The position numbers and the translations under genes were made by a program. The notes beneath the pieces were generated by a model. It did no database searches. It had not been told where the DNA came from and was given only the letters and a program-made list of their open reading frames with translations. A stretch of 64,000 nucleotides of DNA, taken from contig NZ_CP150291.1 in the NCBI RefSeq assembly GCF_038051985.1, positions 2,852,001 to 2,916,000 of the forward strand. Direction: 5' to 3'. Source of the stretch: Solibacillus sp. FSL H8-0523 (GTDB taxonomy: Bacteria; Bacillota; Bacilli; Bacillales_A; Planococcaceae). Shown piece by piece: positions 17,013 to 28,458 of the stretch; position 1 is the first letter of the stretch; each line of letters begins with the position of its first letter.

Positions 17013-17525
17013 TTAATATTGAATTAATGTTTTAATTGGAATGTTTTTGATTTTCTCGCGGCCATTTAACTCCATTAACTCAATGATGAATGCAGCACCG
17101 ACAACTTCGCCGCCTAATTCTTCGATTAAACGTACAGTTGCTTCTACTGTACCGCCAGTTGCAAGTAAATCGTCACAGATTAATACTTTTTGACCTGGTT
17201 TAATTGCATCTTTGTGCATTGTTAATGTATCTGTACCATATTCTAAGCCGTAATCAGCTGAGATTACTTCACGTGGTAATTTACCTGGCTTACGCACTGG
17301 GGCGAAACCGATTTCAAGTGCGTATGCTACTGGGCACCCGATAATGAATCCGCGTGCTTCTGGTCCTACGATAATTTCAGCACCAACTTCTTTCGCATAC
17401 TCGACAATTTGGTCTGTTGCATATTTGTATGCAGGTCCGTTATCCATAATTGTTGTAATATCCTTAAAGCTGATCCCTTCTTTAGGCCAGTTTTCTACTG
17501 TTGTTACGTATTGTTTTAAATCCAT
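17013..17525 (-). CDS. apt: Adenine phosphoribosyltransferase
   Basis: A 170-residue purine salvage enzyme that makes AMP from adenine and PRPP. It has the family opening [29 protein letters not shown], and the PRPP loop [13 protein letters not shown] (about 120-132). It is expressed with recJ upstream (17 bases between the genes). Confidence 0.97.
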   Translation of the reverse strand: MDLKQYVTTVENWPKEGISFKDITTIMDNGPAYKYATDQIVEYAKEVGAEIIVGPEARGFIIGCPVAYALEIGFAPVRKPGKLPREVISADYGLEYGTDTLTMHKDAIKPGQKVLICDDLLATGGTVEATVRLIEELGGEVVGAAFIIELMELNGREKIKNIPIKTLIQY

Positions 17526-17541
17526 CGTTCCTTTTTCCTCC

Positions 17542-19863
17542 TCAAGAACTCAATCGTTCATCAAACCATTGTTTTAACTCGCTATATGTGGCATATAAAA
17601 GTTTTTGCTCCAGCTCAATTTGTTGCGAACGCATTTTATATGACGGTGCTTCCGATAATGCGGTTTTTGGTGCATTTTCGTTTACAGTCGTCAAACCATT
17701 CTCTATTGTAACAAATCCTAGCTCAAAAAACACTTTTGTCATAAACTTAATTACTTCACTATTTAGTCCAATATGTTGCGATAATTGTTGAATATGTTGA
17801 TTCAGGTTAAAGGTCGGACGTTTTTTCAAGAATCCGTAGTACCATTTGAAATGATCACGCGATGGCATGCCGTTCATATAGACTGAATTCTTTGTGTAAA
17901 AATGTGCGTAAATGCGTTCGATTTTCACTACTTGTAACAAGTTTTCTAAAAGTACGACGTTTTCTGGTAAATCTAACAGCACAATATTTCGCTCAAGTTT
18001 CGTTAAATCCGTTTGCGCTGTCACATGGACAATTTCCTTGGGCATTGCTTGCGCATACTCATGTTTTGTTTGCCCAGAAAAGGCTATAAAGTCCGTCTGT
18101 TCAACTGGAATTTTTGCTAACCAATTCGCCGTTTGACTCTTTCCACGGTAATCGTAAAGCTGCCAATCCTTAACACCAATATCTTGAATCATAAACTGCG
18201 GCTTTTTATTGCCTTGCCATTCATTAATTTGTAGGTCTCCTACAAGGGATAGCTCAATGCCGTACGAAATTTCATCGAATAAATACCCTTTACCAAAGCC
18301 GATCGCGTCCAGCGAACCGTACGCATCTTCAAGCTCCATTTTCAAATGGTTTTCTGCAGAGCCAATTTTTCGCATCGATTTGACTTTGACGTATTGAATT
18401 GCAAAATTTGGTTTCGGGAATTCTGTACCAAACGGGGCTAACCCACGGATTTCTTCGATCGCTTCCACGCTAATTTCGTTTAATTCAATCGGCACATCAA
18501 TATGTAGCTTTTGAATTAACTGGTCTTCTGTTAAGCAGGCACTTGCTTGCTGATGTAAACGGATACGTAATTCATCGACATGCTCGATTGCTAACGTCAT
18601 GCCCGCTGCCATCGGATGTCCACCAAAGTGCGGGAGGATATCACGATTTTTCGCTAATTCGTTAAATAAATGGAAGCCTTCAATACTACGCGCAGAGCCT
18701 TTTGCCATTCCCTTTTCTCGGTCTATTGACAGCACAATCGTTGGGCGATAGTATTTTTCAACTAAACGCGAGGCTACAATCCCCACAACCCCCGGATTCC
18801 AACCTTCACCAGCTACGACTAAAACAAGGGATTCTTTTAAAGCCGGTGTACTTTCAATCAGGGCAATTGCTTCATCCGCAATGTCTTCTACAATTTTTTT
18901 ACGTTCCGTATTTTTATCATTTAGTTGCTTGGCTAATCTGTTGGCATCCGGCTGGCTTTCGCTCATTAAAAATTCCACACCTGGTTGCGCATCTCCAAGA
19001 CGCCCAATCGCATTTAAACGAGGTCCAAAATAAAAGCCAACCGTTTCTTCAGTAATGTCCTGTTGATTGGCACCCGATGCTTCACATAGTGCCGGTACCC
19101 ACGGGTTATACGATTCTTGCAATGCCTTTAATCCGCGCTGTACAAGATAGCGATTTTCTCCGACTAATGGGACTAAATCGGCAATCGTGCCAATCGCCAC
19201 ATATTCAAATAAATGGTCAGGTAATTCACCGTAAAGTGCGTGTGCTAATTTAAACGCTACCCCAACACCTGCAAGCTCACCAAACGGATAATGCCCTGCT
19301 GGTATACGCGGGTGCACGATAATATTCGCATCCGGTAAGATTTCTCCCGCTTCATGGTGATCGGTAATAATGACGTCCATACCAAGTTCACGGGCAAGCT
19401 TTACCGGTTCAATTCCACTAATGCCGTTATCTACGGTAATAATGAGTCCAAAACCATTTGCATGTGCCTCGCGAAACAGCTCCGCATTCGGGCCGTAGCC
19501 ATGCTTAAAACGATTTGGAATGACGAAGTCTACATCTGCCCCTAAATCGAGTAAGACGTTTAGCATGACCGTTGTGCTAGTTATTCCATCGGCATCATAA
19601 TCTCCGTATACTAATATCTTCTCGCCGGTCTCTAGGGCCTGTTCAATTCGTGCAACTGCCTCATCCATTCCTGCCATTAAAAATGGGTCATGATACTGGC
19701 TTGCATCAATTTTTAATAACGGAGCGGCTTGTTCTGCCGTTTTGCAGCCACGTGCAATTAAAATTTTCGCTGCAATCGTGGATACACCTAATTGTGAAGT
19801 TAGTTGTTCGATTAGTTGTTGTTCTGGCTCATCAATTGTCCAAAGTTTTTGTGATTGTATCAT
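17542..19863 (-). CDS. recJ: Single-stranded-DNA exonuclease RecJ
   Basis: A 773-residue 5'-3' exonuclease for recombination and repair. The DHH phosphoesterase motifs are DYDADG (88-93), VDNGISG (about 144-150) and TDHHEAGE (about 167-174); the DHHA1 part holds [14 protein letters not shown] long C-terminal extension of about 200 residues is typical of the Firmicute form. Confidence 0.97.
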   Translation of the reverse strand: MIQSQKLWTIDEPEQQLIEQLTSQLGVSTIAAKILIARGCKTAEQAAPLLKIDASQYHDPFLMAGMDEAVARIEQALETGEKILVYGDYDADGITSTTVMLNVLLDLGADVDFVIPNRFKHGYGPNAELFREAHANGFGLIITVDNGISGIEPVKLARELGMDVIITDHHEAGEILPDANIIVHPRIPAGHYPFGELAGVGVAFKLAHALYGELPDHLFEYVAIGTIADLVPLVGENRYLVQRGLKALQESYNPWVPALCEASGANQQDITEETVGFYFGPRLNAIGRLGDAQPGVEFLMSESQPDANRLAKQLNDKNTERKKIVEDIADEAIALIESTPALKESLVLVVAGEGWNPGVVGIVASRLVEKYYRPTIVLSIDREKGMAKGSARSIEGFHLFNELAKNRDILPHFGGHPMAAGMTLAIEHVDELRIRLHQQASACLTEDQLIQKLHIDVPIELNEISVEAIEEIRGLAPFGTEFPKPNFAIQYVKVKSMRKIGSAENHLKMELEDAYGSLDAIGFGKGYLFDEISYGIELSLVGDLQINEWQGNKKPQFMIQDIGVKDWQLYDYRGKSQTANWLAKIPVEQTDFIAFSGQTKHEYAQAMPKEIVHVTAQTDLTKLERNIVLLDLPENVVLLENLLQVVKIERIYAHFYTKNSVYMNGMPSRDHFKWYYGFLKKRPTFNLNQHIQQLSQHIGLNSEVIKFMTKVFFELGFVTIENGLTTVNENAPKTALSEAPSYKMRSQQIELEQKLLYATYSELKQWFDERLSS

Positions 19864-19941
19864 GTAAAATTCACTTCCTCATGCAGTACATTATACAAAA
19901 AATAAAGGTTCTTTCACAAAGATTCTTTTCCAATCGCGAAA

Positions 19942-19978
19942 TAAAAAGATGCTTTGCTAAATTTTCAGCAAAACATCT
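19942..19978 (-). terminator. Terminator of the lapA-like gene
   Basis: AGATGCTTTGCT (19947-19958) pairs with AGCAAAACATCT (19967-19978), 12 bp with one G-U. On the minus strand a run of five T follows. Confidence 0.85.
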
Positions 19979-19986
19979 GTTACGCA

Positions 19987-20358
19987 TTATTTGTGCAGGT
20001 CTACATTGGATTCTGTATCTGGAAGCTCTTCTACAACAAACGCAGAAGCTCCTCGTTCACGTAATTCTCCTTTTAAACGAAGAATTTCATTATCCTTTTC
20101 ATTAACTAATGTACGCGCACTTTCTAGCTCTTTACGGACAGCTTTCGTTTGATTTTGACTGCTCAGCATACGGAACGCCGAGAAGCAAAAGCTAATGATA
20201 AAGCCAACTAACATCGACCCTAAAATTACAAGAATTAATGGCCAATACGCTTCTCCAAATACATAATCTACCGGAACCTTGTCAACGTTTACGGTTGCGA
20301 AAATCGCGATAATTATCGCAAAAATAAGTCCAATTACTAATGTCCATTGTATTTTCAT
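19987..20358 (-). CDS. LapA-domain (DUF1049) membrane protein
   Basis: A protein of about 123 residues with two N-terminal transmembrane helices (WTLVIGLIFAIIIAIFATVN and WPLILVILGSMLVGFIISF), then a predicted coiled coil (KAVRKELESARTLVNEKDNEILRLKGEL) and a loose tail. It carries the lipopolysaccharide assembly protein A domain, whose role in Gram-positives is unclear. The start is ATG 20358, nine bases after AGGTG; four codons further up the GTG belongs to that site. The secDF terminator lies upstream. Confidence 0.85.
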   Translation of the reverse strand: MKIQWTLVIGLIFAIIIAIFATVNVDKVPVDYVFGEAYWPLILVILGSMLVGFIISFCFSAFRMLSSQNQTKAVRKELESARTLVNEKDNEILRLKGELRERGASAFVVEELPDTESNVDLHK

Positions 20359-20431
20359 TATCTTTTTCACCTACTCTTTTTTAAATTAGCTAACTCTAAA
20401 TTCTATTCCCGTCTTTTTGAAATTATAAAAC

Positions 20432-20466
20432 AAAAAACATTCGATAAGCGAAAACTTATCGAATGC
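20432..20466 (-). terminator. Terminator of secDF
   Basis: CATTCGATAAG (20438-20448) and CTTATCGAATG (20455-20465) form a perfect 11-bp stem with a 6-base loop, followed on the minus strand by six T. Confidence 0.92.
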
Positions 20467-20479
20467 TTTTTGATTTGAC

Positions 20480-22753
20480 TTATACTTGTGGCTCGTCTGA
20501 ACCCCATTGTTTTTTCTCTTTTTTCACAACTGTAGTACCTTTTTTGTTCATTTCACGAACCTTTAATGAGTACCAAACTTGTGCTGCGATACAAATTGAT
20601 GAATACATACCTGTTACTAAACCAATTAATAAGGCAATTGAGAAGTTTTGAATCGAAGGAGCGCCTAAGAAAATTAAAGCAACTACAACAACGATTACTG
20701 TTAATACAGTGTTTACTGAGCGTCCCATCGTTTGACGAAGCGACTTATTGACGATTAAGGCAAGGTCTTGTTTTGACGTAATGACACCTGCGCGGTCAAT
20801 ATTTTCACGGATACGGTCAAACGTTACAATCGTATCGTTAATTGAGTAACCAACGATTGTTAACACCGCTGCGATGAAAGTAATATCGACTTCTAAACGT
20901 AACATACTGAAAATAACAACAATGAAGAATACGTCATGAAGTAACGAAATAATCGCACCTAAACCCATTCGCCATTCGAAGCGAATAGCTACATAAATAA
21001 TAATACCAAGTGCCGCAAACGCTAACGCTTTAATCGCATTGGCAGCTAGCTCTTTACCAACTGTCGCTGATACCGTACTTAAGCTTGGTTCCTGACCATA
21101 CTTTTCAGAAATAGCAGCTTTAAAGTCTAATACTTCTTGTTGAGAGAAGTCATCTTTGTAGCGTGTTACGGCTGTTTTTTGGTCATCGCCTGAAATGACA
21201 ACATCTTCATTTGCAAAGCCGATTTCATCTAAATAATCCACTACTTCTTGCTTCGTTAACGCTTGTTCTGCCCCGATTTCTACACGTGTACCTTGTGAAA
21301 AATCGATTCCAAGATTTAGCTTAAACACGCCAAGTACAATGATCCCTGCAACAAGGATAATTGTTGATAGTGCATAGAACTTTTTGCGGTTTTCAACAAA
21401 GTTCATTTTATCAAATTTTGTTGTTAAATCTAATGAAGTAATACCCTCTTCAAGATTATGTTGTTTCGATTTACTAATACCAAACCACGCTGGGTTGTTG
21501 AAGTAACCACTATTTACAAGTAAACCTTGTAGCATACGTGAACCCCAAACCGCTGTTACGAATGATAATAGAATCGAAATGATTAATGTCGTTGCGAAAC
21601 CTTTAACCGAACTTGTCCCAAAGTAGAATAATACTACCGCTGCAAGTAACGTTGTTAACTGCGCATCGATAATCGCTGTTAACGATGATTTTGAACCTAA
21701 TTTAAAGGCATCTTTTACTGTATGGCCGACACGTAATTCCTCACGAATACGCTCTGCCGTTAAGATGTTGGCGTCTACTGCCATCCCGATACCTAATACG
21801 ATCGCCGCAATACCTGGTAATGTTAATACCGCATTAATCCCGTTAAACACGATTAACACTAAGTACGTGAAGACGCTTAATGTAATAATCGAAATAAAAC
21901 CTGGTAAGCGGTAGTACAGTAACATGAATATGAAGATTAATAGTACGCCGACAATGCCAGCAAATACTGTATCTTTCAATGCATCTGCACCAAACTGTGC
22001 TCCTACTGATGTCGAGAAAATTTCTGTTAATTTAACTGGTAATGAACCTGCGTTTAACACAGAAGCAAACTGCTTTGTTTCATCAACTGTGAAGTTACCA
22101 GAAATCATAACATCTGTAGTATTTAACACTTGTGTTACAGAAGCTGCCGATTGGAATTTCTGATCTGCTGGTGGCTTTTGACTTTCTGCAGCGTATGAAT
22201 CGACGCCTTCTTCAAAGTCTAACCAAACGACTAATAAGTTATTTGGCGCACCCATGCTCATAACTTTTTGTGTAACCTCAGCAAATTTCGCTGCATCTTT
22301 TAATGTTAACGTAACGATTGGAAGGTTTTGTTGGTCAAATGATGCATTCGCACCACCTTCTTTTAAATCCGTACCATCAAGTAAAATGTTATCGTTCACG
22401 TCGCGGAACGTAAGATTGGCCGTACTTGATAATAATTCACGTGCTGATGACTGATCATCTAAACCAGCTAACTGGACACGAATACGGTCTTCCCCTTCAA
22501 CTTGAATGCTTGGCTCACTAACACCAAACTCATTAATACGGCCATTCAGTGCTGTGGTTGTATCTGTAAGCACTTGTGGTGTTATTTTCTGTCCATCAAC
22601 TAATGATTCAACTTCATAAAGAACTTCGAATCCACCTTGAAGGTCTAAGCCGAGCTTCACATCGTTTAAAACCTTCTCTACCGTTGTGCCCATCCCTGTA
22701 AATAGCAGCGCTACGACAAGAACAAACGTAATTATACGGTTGACTAATTTCAT
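20480..22753 (-). CDS. secDF: Fused protein-export membrane protein SecDF
   Basis: A single 757-residue chain joining SecD and SecF, as in Bacillus. It uses the proton gradient to help complete Sec-dependent secretion. The SecD half starts VKLGLDLQGGFEVLYEV and has the extracellular P1 domain and six helices (AADANILTAERIREEL near 340). The SecF half starts about residue 450 (LGIDFSQGTRVEIG; GYSINDTIVTFDRIREN). The ATG at 22753 is preceded by TTGAGGAGGATTTTTAA. Confidence 0.97.
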   Translation of the reverse strand: MKLVNRIITFVLVVALLFTGMGTTVEKVLNDVKLGLDLQGGFEVLYEVESLVDGQKITPQVLTDTTTALNGRINEFGVSEPSIQVEGEDRIRVQLAGLDDQSSARELLSSTANLTFRDVNDNILLDGTDLKEGGANASFDQQNLPIVTLTLKDAAKFAEVTQKVMSMGAPNNLLVVWLDFEEGVDSYAAESQKPPADQKFQSAASVTQVLNTTDVMISGNFTVDETKQFASVLNAGSLPVKLTEIFSTSVGAQFGADALKDTVFAGIVGVLLIFIFMLLYYRLPGFISIITLSVFTYLVLIVFNGINAVLTLPGIAAIVLGIGMAVDANILTAERIREELRVGHTVKDAFKLGSKSSLTAIIDAQLTTLLAAVVLFYFGTSSVKGFATTLIISILLSFVTAVWGSRMLQGLLVNSGYFNNPAWFGISKSKQHNLEEGITSLDLTTKFDKMNFVENRKKFYALSTIILVAGIIVLGVFKLNLGIDFSQGTRVEIGAEQALTKQEVVDYLDEIGFANEDVVISGDDQKTAVTRYKDDFSQQEVLDFKAAISEKYGQEPSLSTVSATVGKELAANAIKALAFAALGIIIYVAIRFEWRMGLGAIISLLHDVFFIVVIFSMLRLEVDITFIAAVLTIVGYSINDTIVTFDRIRENIDRAGVITSKQDLALIVNKSLRQTMGRSVNTVLTVIVVVVALIFLGAPSIQNFSIALLIGLVTGMYSSICIAAQVWYSLKVREMNKKGTTVVKKEKKQWGSDEPQV

Positions 22754-22895
22754 TTAAAAATCCTCCTCAATGTCGCACAAAACGCATGCGATAAAAAACA
22801 GCATACTGCCTTTTACAAATTATGTACCTATGAGTTACATACTTTTTTGCTTTTCAAATATAATAAATCTCCGCATTGAAAAGCACAACACTCTC

Positions 22896-22924
22896 ATTAT
22901 GAAACAGCTTGCGGAAACTGTCAA
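22896..22924 (-). promoter_or_regulatory. Sigma-A promoter of secDF
   Basis: On the minus strand TTGACA (22924-22919), a 17-base spacer and CATAAT (22901-22896). It lies 140 bases upstream of secDF in an otherwise empty gap. Confidence 0.75.
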
Positions 22925-22973
22925 ATTATTACTAGATATTTTGAATCATTTTCGCTATTTTCCGAAAAAACAT

Positions 22974-23276
22974 TTATTTCCGTTGAAATAATTCGTTAAT
23001 TTCTTCCTTAGATAACATCACTTGAACGCCTGGTTTCTTCAAATCACTTATCTGCAAATAATTGAGCACCTGAGAGGCACTCACTCGGAAGATCCCTGAA
23101 GTAAGCTCGTGCAACCTTAAATTTTGAACATCTTGTTTGCGCCATAATTTATCAATGCAGTAACGCCACAAATCTTGTGTGGTAATCGAATGATACCCGT
23201 AATAATGAAATTCTTCGACTTTGTTCTTCAAAATCTCTTGTACTTTCTCATATAGTGCTGAATATGGAATTTGCAC
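22974..23276 (-). CDS. comN: Post-transcriptional regulator ComN
   Basis: A small protein (about 100 residues) of the ComN/YrzD family (core YGYHSITTQDLWRYCIDKLW then LHELTSGIFRVSASQVLNYL). In B. subtilis ComN controls comE mRNA and interacts with DivIVA. I choose GTG 23276 as start, eight bases after AGGAG; the frame's first GTG at 23285 is part of that site. It is divergent from spoVB. Confidence 0.9.
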   Translation of the reverse strand: MQIPYSALYEKVQEILKNKVEEFHYYGYHSITTQDLWRYCIDKLWRKQDVQNLRLHELTSGIFRVSASQVLNYLQISDLKKPGVQVMLSKEEINELFQRK

Positions 23277-23364
23277 ATCAATCACTCCTTCTACCGGTTT
23301 TAACTTAAATTATTGGAGCATACGTTAATTGTATACGAACAAGAAGGGGGAGAGCAGAAGGTAA

Positions 23365-24867
23365 TTGGGCTCATTTTTAAAGGGAACGTTATTTTTAATG
23401 CTGGTAATTTTCATTTCAAAATGCTTTGGCTTTGTTTACCGCATGCAATTTATGCGTATTGCAGGTGAAGAAGTTGTCGGGCTCTATATGACGGCCTACC
23501 CAACATTCATCTTTTTTATCTCGCTCATTCAGCTCGGCATCCCAATCGCTGTATCTAAGCTCATTGCACAATATGATGCCACGCGAAAAAACGAACAAAT
23601 CGCTGCTGTTATGAAAAGCGCTTCTAAACTTTCTCTCATTTCAATTATTATATTTACTCCATTAGTATTGTTAAGTACCCCATTGATTGCAAAAACACTA
23701 TTACATAATGAAAATTTAATTTATACGCTTTATATTAGTGTCTTTACTATTCCGGTTGTTGTGTTCGCGAGCCTATTCAAAGCCTACTTACAAGGATTAA
23801 CAAAAATAGCGCCTACTGCTTGGGCACAACTTCTTGAACAAGTTGTCCGCATGGGACTCATTATTGTTGCATTGCCATTCTTTATTTCTGATTCTCCTGC
23901 TAAGACCGCCGCTGCAGCGATGGGTATTACAGCCATTGGAGAAATATTTTCACTTGTCTTTTTAAGTTATTTTTACATCCGCTCGAAACGTAAGGCTATT
24001 ACAACGAGTAAAACAACCTCTCATGTAAAGCCAATCATGCAAATTGCGCTACCTTCTGCAGGAAGTAAGCTCTTTGGTACATTTACATGGTTTTTGGAGC
24101 CCATCGTTTTTTTAAAGGCGTTAACAGTGGCTGGATTGACGGCCGGGGCCGCAACCACTATGTACGGCGTCATTTCTGGCGTACATATTCCACTATTATT
24201 ATTTCCAGCATTTATTCCAAGTGCACTCTCAATTATTCTCGTGCCTGCTGTTAGTAATGCGATTGCGCGCAACGATTTGCCTTTATTAAATAAACGTATA
24301 ACGCATTCGTTACGGCTTAGTTCATTAGTTGGTTGTATTGCAGCGACCGTATTCTTCATACATGGAGACGAACTTGTGATGATTTTGTTTCACTTAGAAG
24401 AAAATCGAGGCTATATGAAAATTTTAGCACCAATCTTTTATTTTTATTATATTCAAAGTCCACTTCATGCGATTTTGCAGGCGATGGACGAGGCACAAGC
24501 AGCCATGATGAACTCCATTTATGGTGGTGTTGGAAAGCTGTTTTTATTATTTTTCCTAGCATCTCAACCTGCCATTCAAGAATACGGGGCAATCTTAGCG
24601 ATTGGTTTTGGCGTACTCATTACGTCCTTTTTACACATCGCATCGATTAAGCAACAGCGGAATGTTCGTGTTGGCTTTCGATTTTTTGTCATGCCTTATA
24701 GTATATTTGTTGCGACAGTTGCGATTTTGCCTATCTATACAGCACAGTTTCCAATTGCGCTTCAATTAGCCATCACACTCATTGTCACAGTCGCTTTACT
24801 CATTCTCACTAAACAGATTCGCCTACAAGACTTCATCTATCTACGTTCGATTTTTACGCGCTCGTAG
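23365..24867 (+). CDS. spoVB: SpoVB-family flippase (MATE/MOP superfamily)
   Basis: A 500-residue membrane protein with about 14 hydrophobic segments, in the polysaccharide transporter branch of MOP; SpoVB is involved in spore cortex formation and is a candidate lipid II flippase. The N-terminus FLKGTLFLMLVIFISKCFGF and FMRIAGEEVVGLYMTAYP fit SpoVB, which supports a TTG start at 23365 after AGAAGG, although that spacing is short. Its 3' end overlaps the converging yrbG gene by 27 bases. Confidence 0.9.
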   Translation: MGSFLKGTLFLMLVIFISKCFGFVYRMQFMRIAGEEVVGLYMTAYPTFIFFISLIQLGIPIAVSKLIAQYDATRKNEQIAAVMKSASKLSLISIIIFTPLVLLSTPLIAKTLLHNENLIYTLYISVFTIPVVVFASLFKAYLQGLTKIAPTAWAQLLEQVVRMGLIIVALPFFISDSPAKTAAAAMGITAIGEIFSLVFLSYFYIRSKRKAITTSKTTSHVKPIMQIALPSAGSKLFGTFTWFLEPIVFLKALTVAGLTAGAATTMYGVISGVHIPLLLFPAFIPSALSIILVPAVSNAIARNDLPLLNKRITHSLRLSSLVGCIAATVFFIHGDELVMILFHLEENRGYMKILAPIFYFYYIQSPLHAILQAMDEAQAAMMNSIYGGVGKLFLLFFLASQPAIQEYGAILAIGFGVLITSFLHIASIKQQRNVRVGFRFFVMPYSIFVATVAILPIYTAQFPIALQLAITLIVTVALLILTKQIRLQDFIYLRSIFTRS

Positions 24868-25497
24868 TTGAACAAACCATTTCCCATTTTCATAGCTACA
24901 ATAAAAAATATCTCGTAGATTCGTATAGCCCTGCAACATGAGTTCGTGTTCAAGCCAAGCACGATCTTTATCAATAATTTTCAAATGGCGCTTATCCACA
25001 TAGCCATCTAGAACAAGTGGCAAAATGAGTGCCGGAGCACCTTCCTGCTCCTTTAAATAAATCGATAGCTTCCCCGATTGCTCTAAAAATGCGTAGGCAA
25101 CGTCTTGTACGGAACCTACTCCTTGCTCACGGAGTTGCTGGAGTAAATCATCTAAGTTATAGCGTTGCTTATTCATTTCCTTTTCACAAAGCCAACCGTC
25201 CCGTATAATCAGCGACGGGTCTCCTTCGATAAAGTCACGTAAGCGCTTATTTTTTAGGATAAACCATGAATTCACATATTGAATAAAAAACAAAATGCCA
25301 ATTGGTAAAATTGCCTTTCCTAAATCATTATGTACATCGTCTAGCGCAAGTGCAGCCACTTCTGCCATTAACACAAAAATCGCTAAATCCACAATGCTCA
25401 GCTCACCGACTTCACGCTTGCCCATTAGACGAAATACAACAAGTAAAATAATATATAAAAGGATAGTACGCATAAGAATGAGTAAGTAATCATTCAT
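24841..25497 (-). CDS. yrbG: DUF421 membrane protein YrbG (YetF-like)
   Basis: About 218 residues: three N-terminal transmembrane helices then two small soluble DUF421 domains (GDPSLIIRDGWLCEKEMNKQR and LKIIDKDRAWLEHELMLQGY). Relatives YetF and YdfS are spore or membrane proteins of unclear role. The start is ATG 25497, six bases after GAGGTG; the frame's earlier GTG is inside that site. The stop lies inside the 3' end of spoVB on the other strand. Confidence 0.9.
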   Translation of the reverse strand: MNDYLLILMRTILLYIILLVVFRLMGKREVGELSIVDLAIFVLMAEVAALALDDVHNDLGKAILPIGILFFIQYVNSWFILKNKRLRDFIEGDPSLIIRDGWLCEKEMNKQRYNLDDLLQQLREQGVGSVQDVAYAFLEQSGKLSIYLKEQEGAPALILPLVLDGYVDKRHLKIIDKDRAWLEHELMLQGYTNLRDIFYCSYENGKWFVQLRARKNRT

Positions 25498-25544
25498 CGA
25501 TTTCACCTCATACTTAGCTTAAACAAATTCTTATGAAAGCATAC

Positions 25545-25584
25545 AAAAAAGCTTGTGGAAAATTAATTCCACAAGCTTCTTTTT
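25545..25584. terminator. Terminator of yajC
   Basis: AAGCTTGTGGAA (25549-25560) and TTCCACAAGCTT (25567-25578) form a perfect 12-bp stem with a 6-base loop. A-rich and T-rich flanks on both sides allow function in either direction. Confidence 0.9.
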
Positions 25585-25586
25585 TG

Positions 25587-25847
25587 TTACACTGATTCTA
25601 CGCGTCCAATTGCTTGGCGTTCGAATTTTAAACGTGTGTTGCCGTCAACTAGTAAGTATACAGTTGCATCTTCAATTGCGTCGACTTCACCATGTAATCC
25701 ACCAACAGTAACGACCTTATCGCCGCGTTTTAAGTCATTTTGCATTTGTGATGTCGCCTTTTGACGTTTTTGTGCTGGACGAATTAAAATGAACCACATC
25801 GCAACAAACATTACGATAATCGGTAAAAATTGATATAAAGAATCCAT
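25587..25847 (-). CDS. yajC: Preprotein translocase subunit YajC
   Basis: A single-span membrane protein (about 86 residues) of the SecDF-YajC complex. The helix FLPIIVMFVAMWFILIRPAQ is followed by KRQKATSQMQNDLKRGDKVVTVGGLHGEV, the family signature. The ATG at 25847 has AAAGGGGG ten bases upstream. It follows tgt as usual. Confidence 0.96.
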   Translation of the reverse strand: MDSLYQFLPIIVMFVAMWFILIRPAQKRQKATSQMQNDLKRGDKVVTVGGLHGEVDAIEDATVYLLVDGNTRLKFERQAIGRVESV

Positions 25848-25979
25848 TCTCAAATTGCCCCCTTTCTATATTTCACTTTCATAGTATAGTATACAATTGC
25901 ATCTTTTTGCGTAAAAAAACTCTAAACTTTCTTAAAAAGTTAAGAAACCGCTAATTTCTGCTAAAATACCTTCAAATTA

Positions 25980-27427
<1,448 letters not shown>

Positions 27428-28129
27428 ATGTCTACACTATTCGCACTATTATTTGCATTTACTTTTTTCGCTTTATTCGTATTGATCCCCATTGCTATTA
27501 TTAACAAAAAGAAGAATCCTGAAAAAAGTAAAAAGTTTTTCAAATACACTAAGATTTCAGCTCTAACTGCAGTTGCATCATTCTTTTTGTTTGCTATTGT
27601 TGATGACACAGAACCTACTAATGAGCCAGAAAAGGCCGTAGCAACAGAAACCAAAGAAGTTGAAGCCGAAAAAGAAGAAACACCAGAAGAAAAAGCGGCA
27701 CGTGAACAAAAAGAAGCGGAGGAAAAAGTTAAAGCTGAACAAAAAGCTATTGCAGCAGCCGAGGCTAAGGCTAAAGAGGAAGCGGAAGCGAAGGCGGCAG
27801 CTGAAAAGAAAGCTAAAGAAGAAAGTATTCCGAGAGAATATAAGTCTGCATTAAGAAAAGCAGAATCATATGCAGAAACTATGAATATGTCAAAAGCAGC
27901 TATCTACGATCAATTAACTTCGGAGTATGGAGAAAGTTTCCCGGTGGAAGCAGCAAAATATGCCATCGATAATATTAAGTTTGATTGGAAAGAAAATGCT
28001 TTAAAGAAAGCTCAATCATATGCTGATACGATGGATATGTCAGACTCAGCTATTTATGACCAATTGATTTCGGAATACGGTGAACAATTCACTAAAGAAG
28101 AAGCTCAATACGCTGTCGATAATTTATAA
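27428..28129 (+). CDS. Membrane protein with two Ltp repeats, likely superinfection exclusion
   Basis: A 233-residue protein with two N-terminal hydrophobic segments (about 4-26 and 43-60), a long charged Glu/Lys/Ala linker, and two C-terminal repeats of the Ltp type (ALRKAESYAETMNMSKAAIYDQL and ALKKAQSYADTMDMSDSAIYDQL, each followed by SEYGE). Ltp of phage TP-J34 blocks DNA entry of related phages. There is no lipobox cysteine; anchoring would be by the helices. It has AGGAG before the ATG and its own terminator, and faces opposite to the phage lytic genes, as expected for a gene expressed in the lysogen. Confidence 0.8.
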   Translation: MSTLFALLFAFTFFALFVLIPIAIINKKKNPEKSKKFFKYTKISALTAVASFFLFAIVDDTEPTNEPEKAVATETKEVEAEKEETPEEKAAREQKEAEEKVKAEQKAIAAAEAKAKEEAEAKAAAEKKAKEESIPREYKSALRKAESYAETMNMSKAAIYDQLTSEYGESFPVEAAKYAIDNIKFDWKENALKKAQSYADTMDMSDSAIYDQLISEYGEQFTKEEAQYAVDNL

Positions 28130-28134
28130 TAACA

Positions 28135-28170
28135 AAAACCTTCCGCACATCGCTGGAAGGTTTTATTTTT
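28135..28170 (+). terminator. Terminator of the Ltp gene
   Basis: AAAACCTTCC (28135-28144) pairs with GGAAGGTTTT (28155-28164), followed by a T-rich tract. Confidence 0.88.
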
Positions 28171-28376
28171 TAATGCACTGCATATCCTCTAAGTTTGAAT
28201 GAAATCCCATCGATGACTAATTCCTTTACGTTTAATAAATTAACGGCCATTCTCGCGTCCTCGAATATCACGAATGGCACACCACCAAAATCAACTGCGT
28301 GCATTTTTGTTATGTGCTTCGAGCTTTCAAATTCTAATTTCTGATTATTTCTTACGGTTATTTTATATTCGTGCAT
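28170..28376 (-). CDS. Small phage protein of unknown function
   Basis: 68 residues, not recognised. The short beta-rich sequence (YKITVRNNQKLEFESSKHIT; VPFVIFEDARMAVNLLNVKE) has no membrane segment. GGGTGGTG stands five bases before the ATG. It is the last minus-strand gene of the prophage and converges on the Ltp terminator. Confidence 0.6.
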   Translation of the reverse strand: MHEYKITVRNNQKLEFESSKHITKMHAVDFGGVPFVIFEDARMAVNLLNVKELVIDGISFKLRGYAVH

Positions 28377-28458
28377 CTATTCACCACCCTTTTAGCAAAT
28401 TTACAATATTTGCTAGGTAAAGTAAATGAAATACGCGAAACTGTCGATTTCGAGGTTT

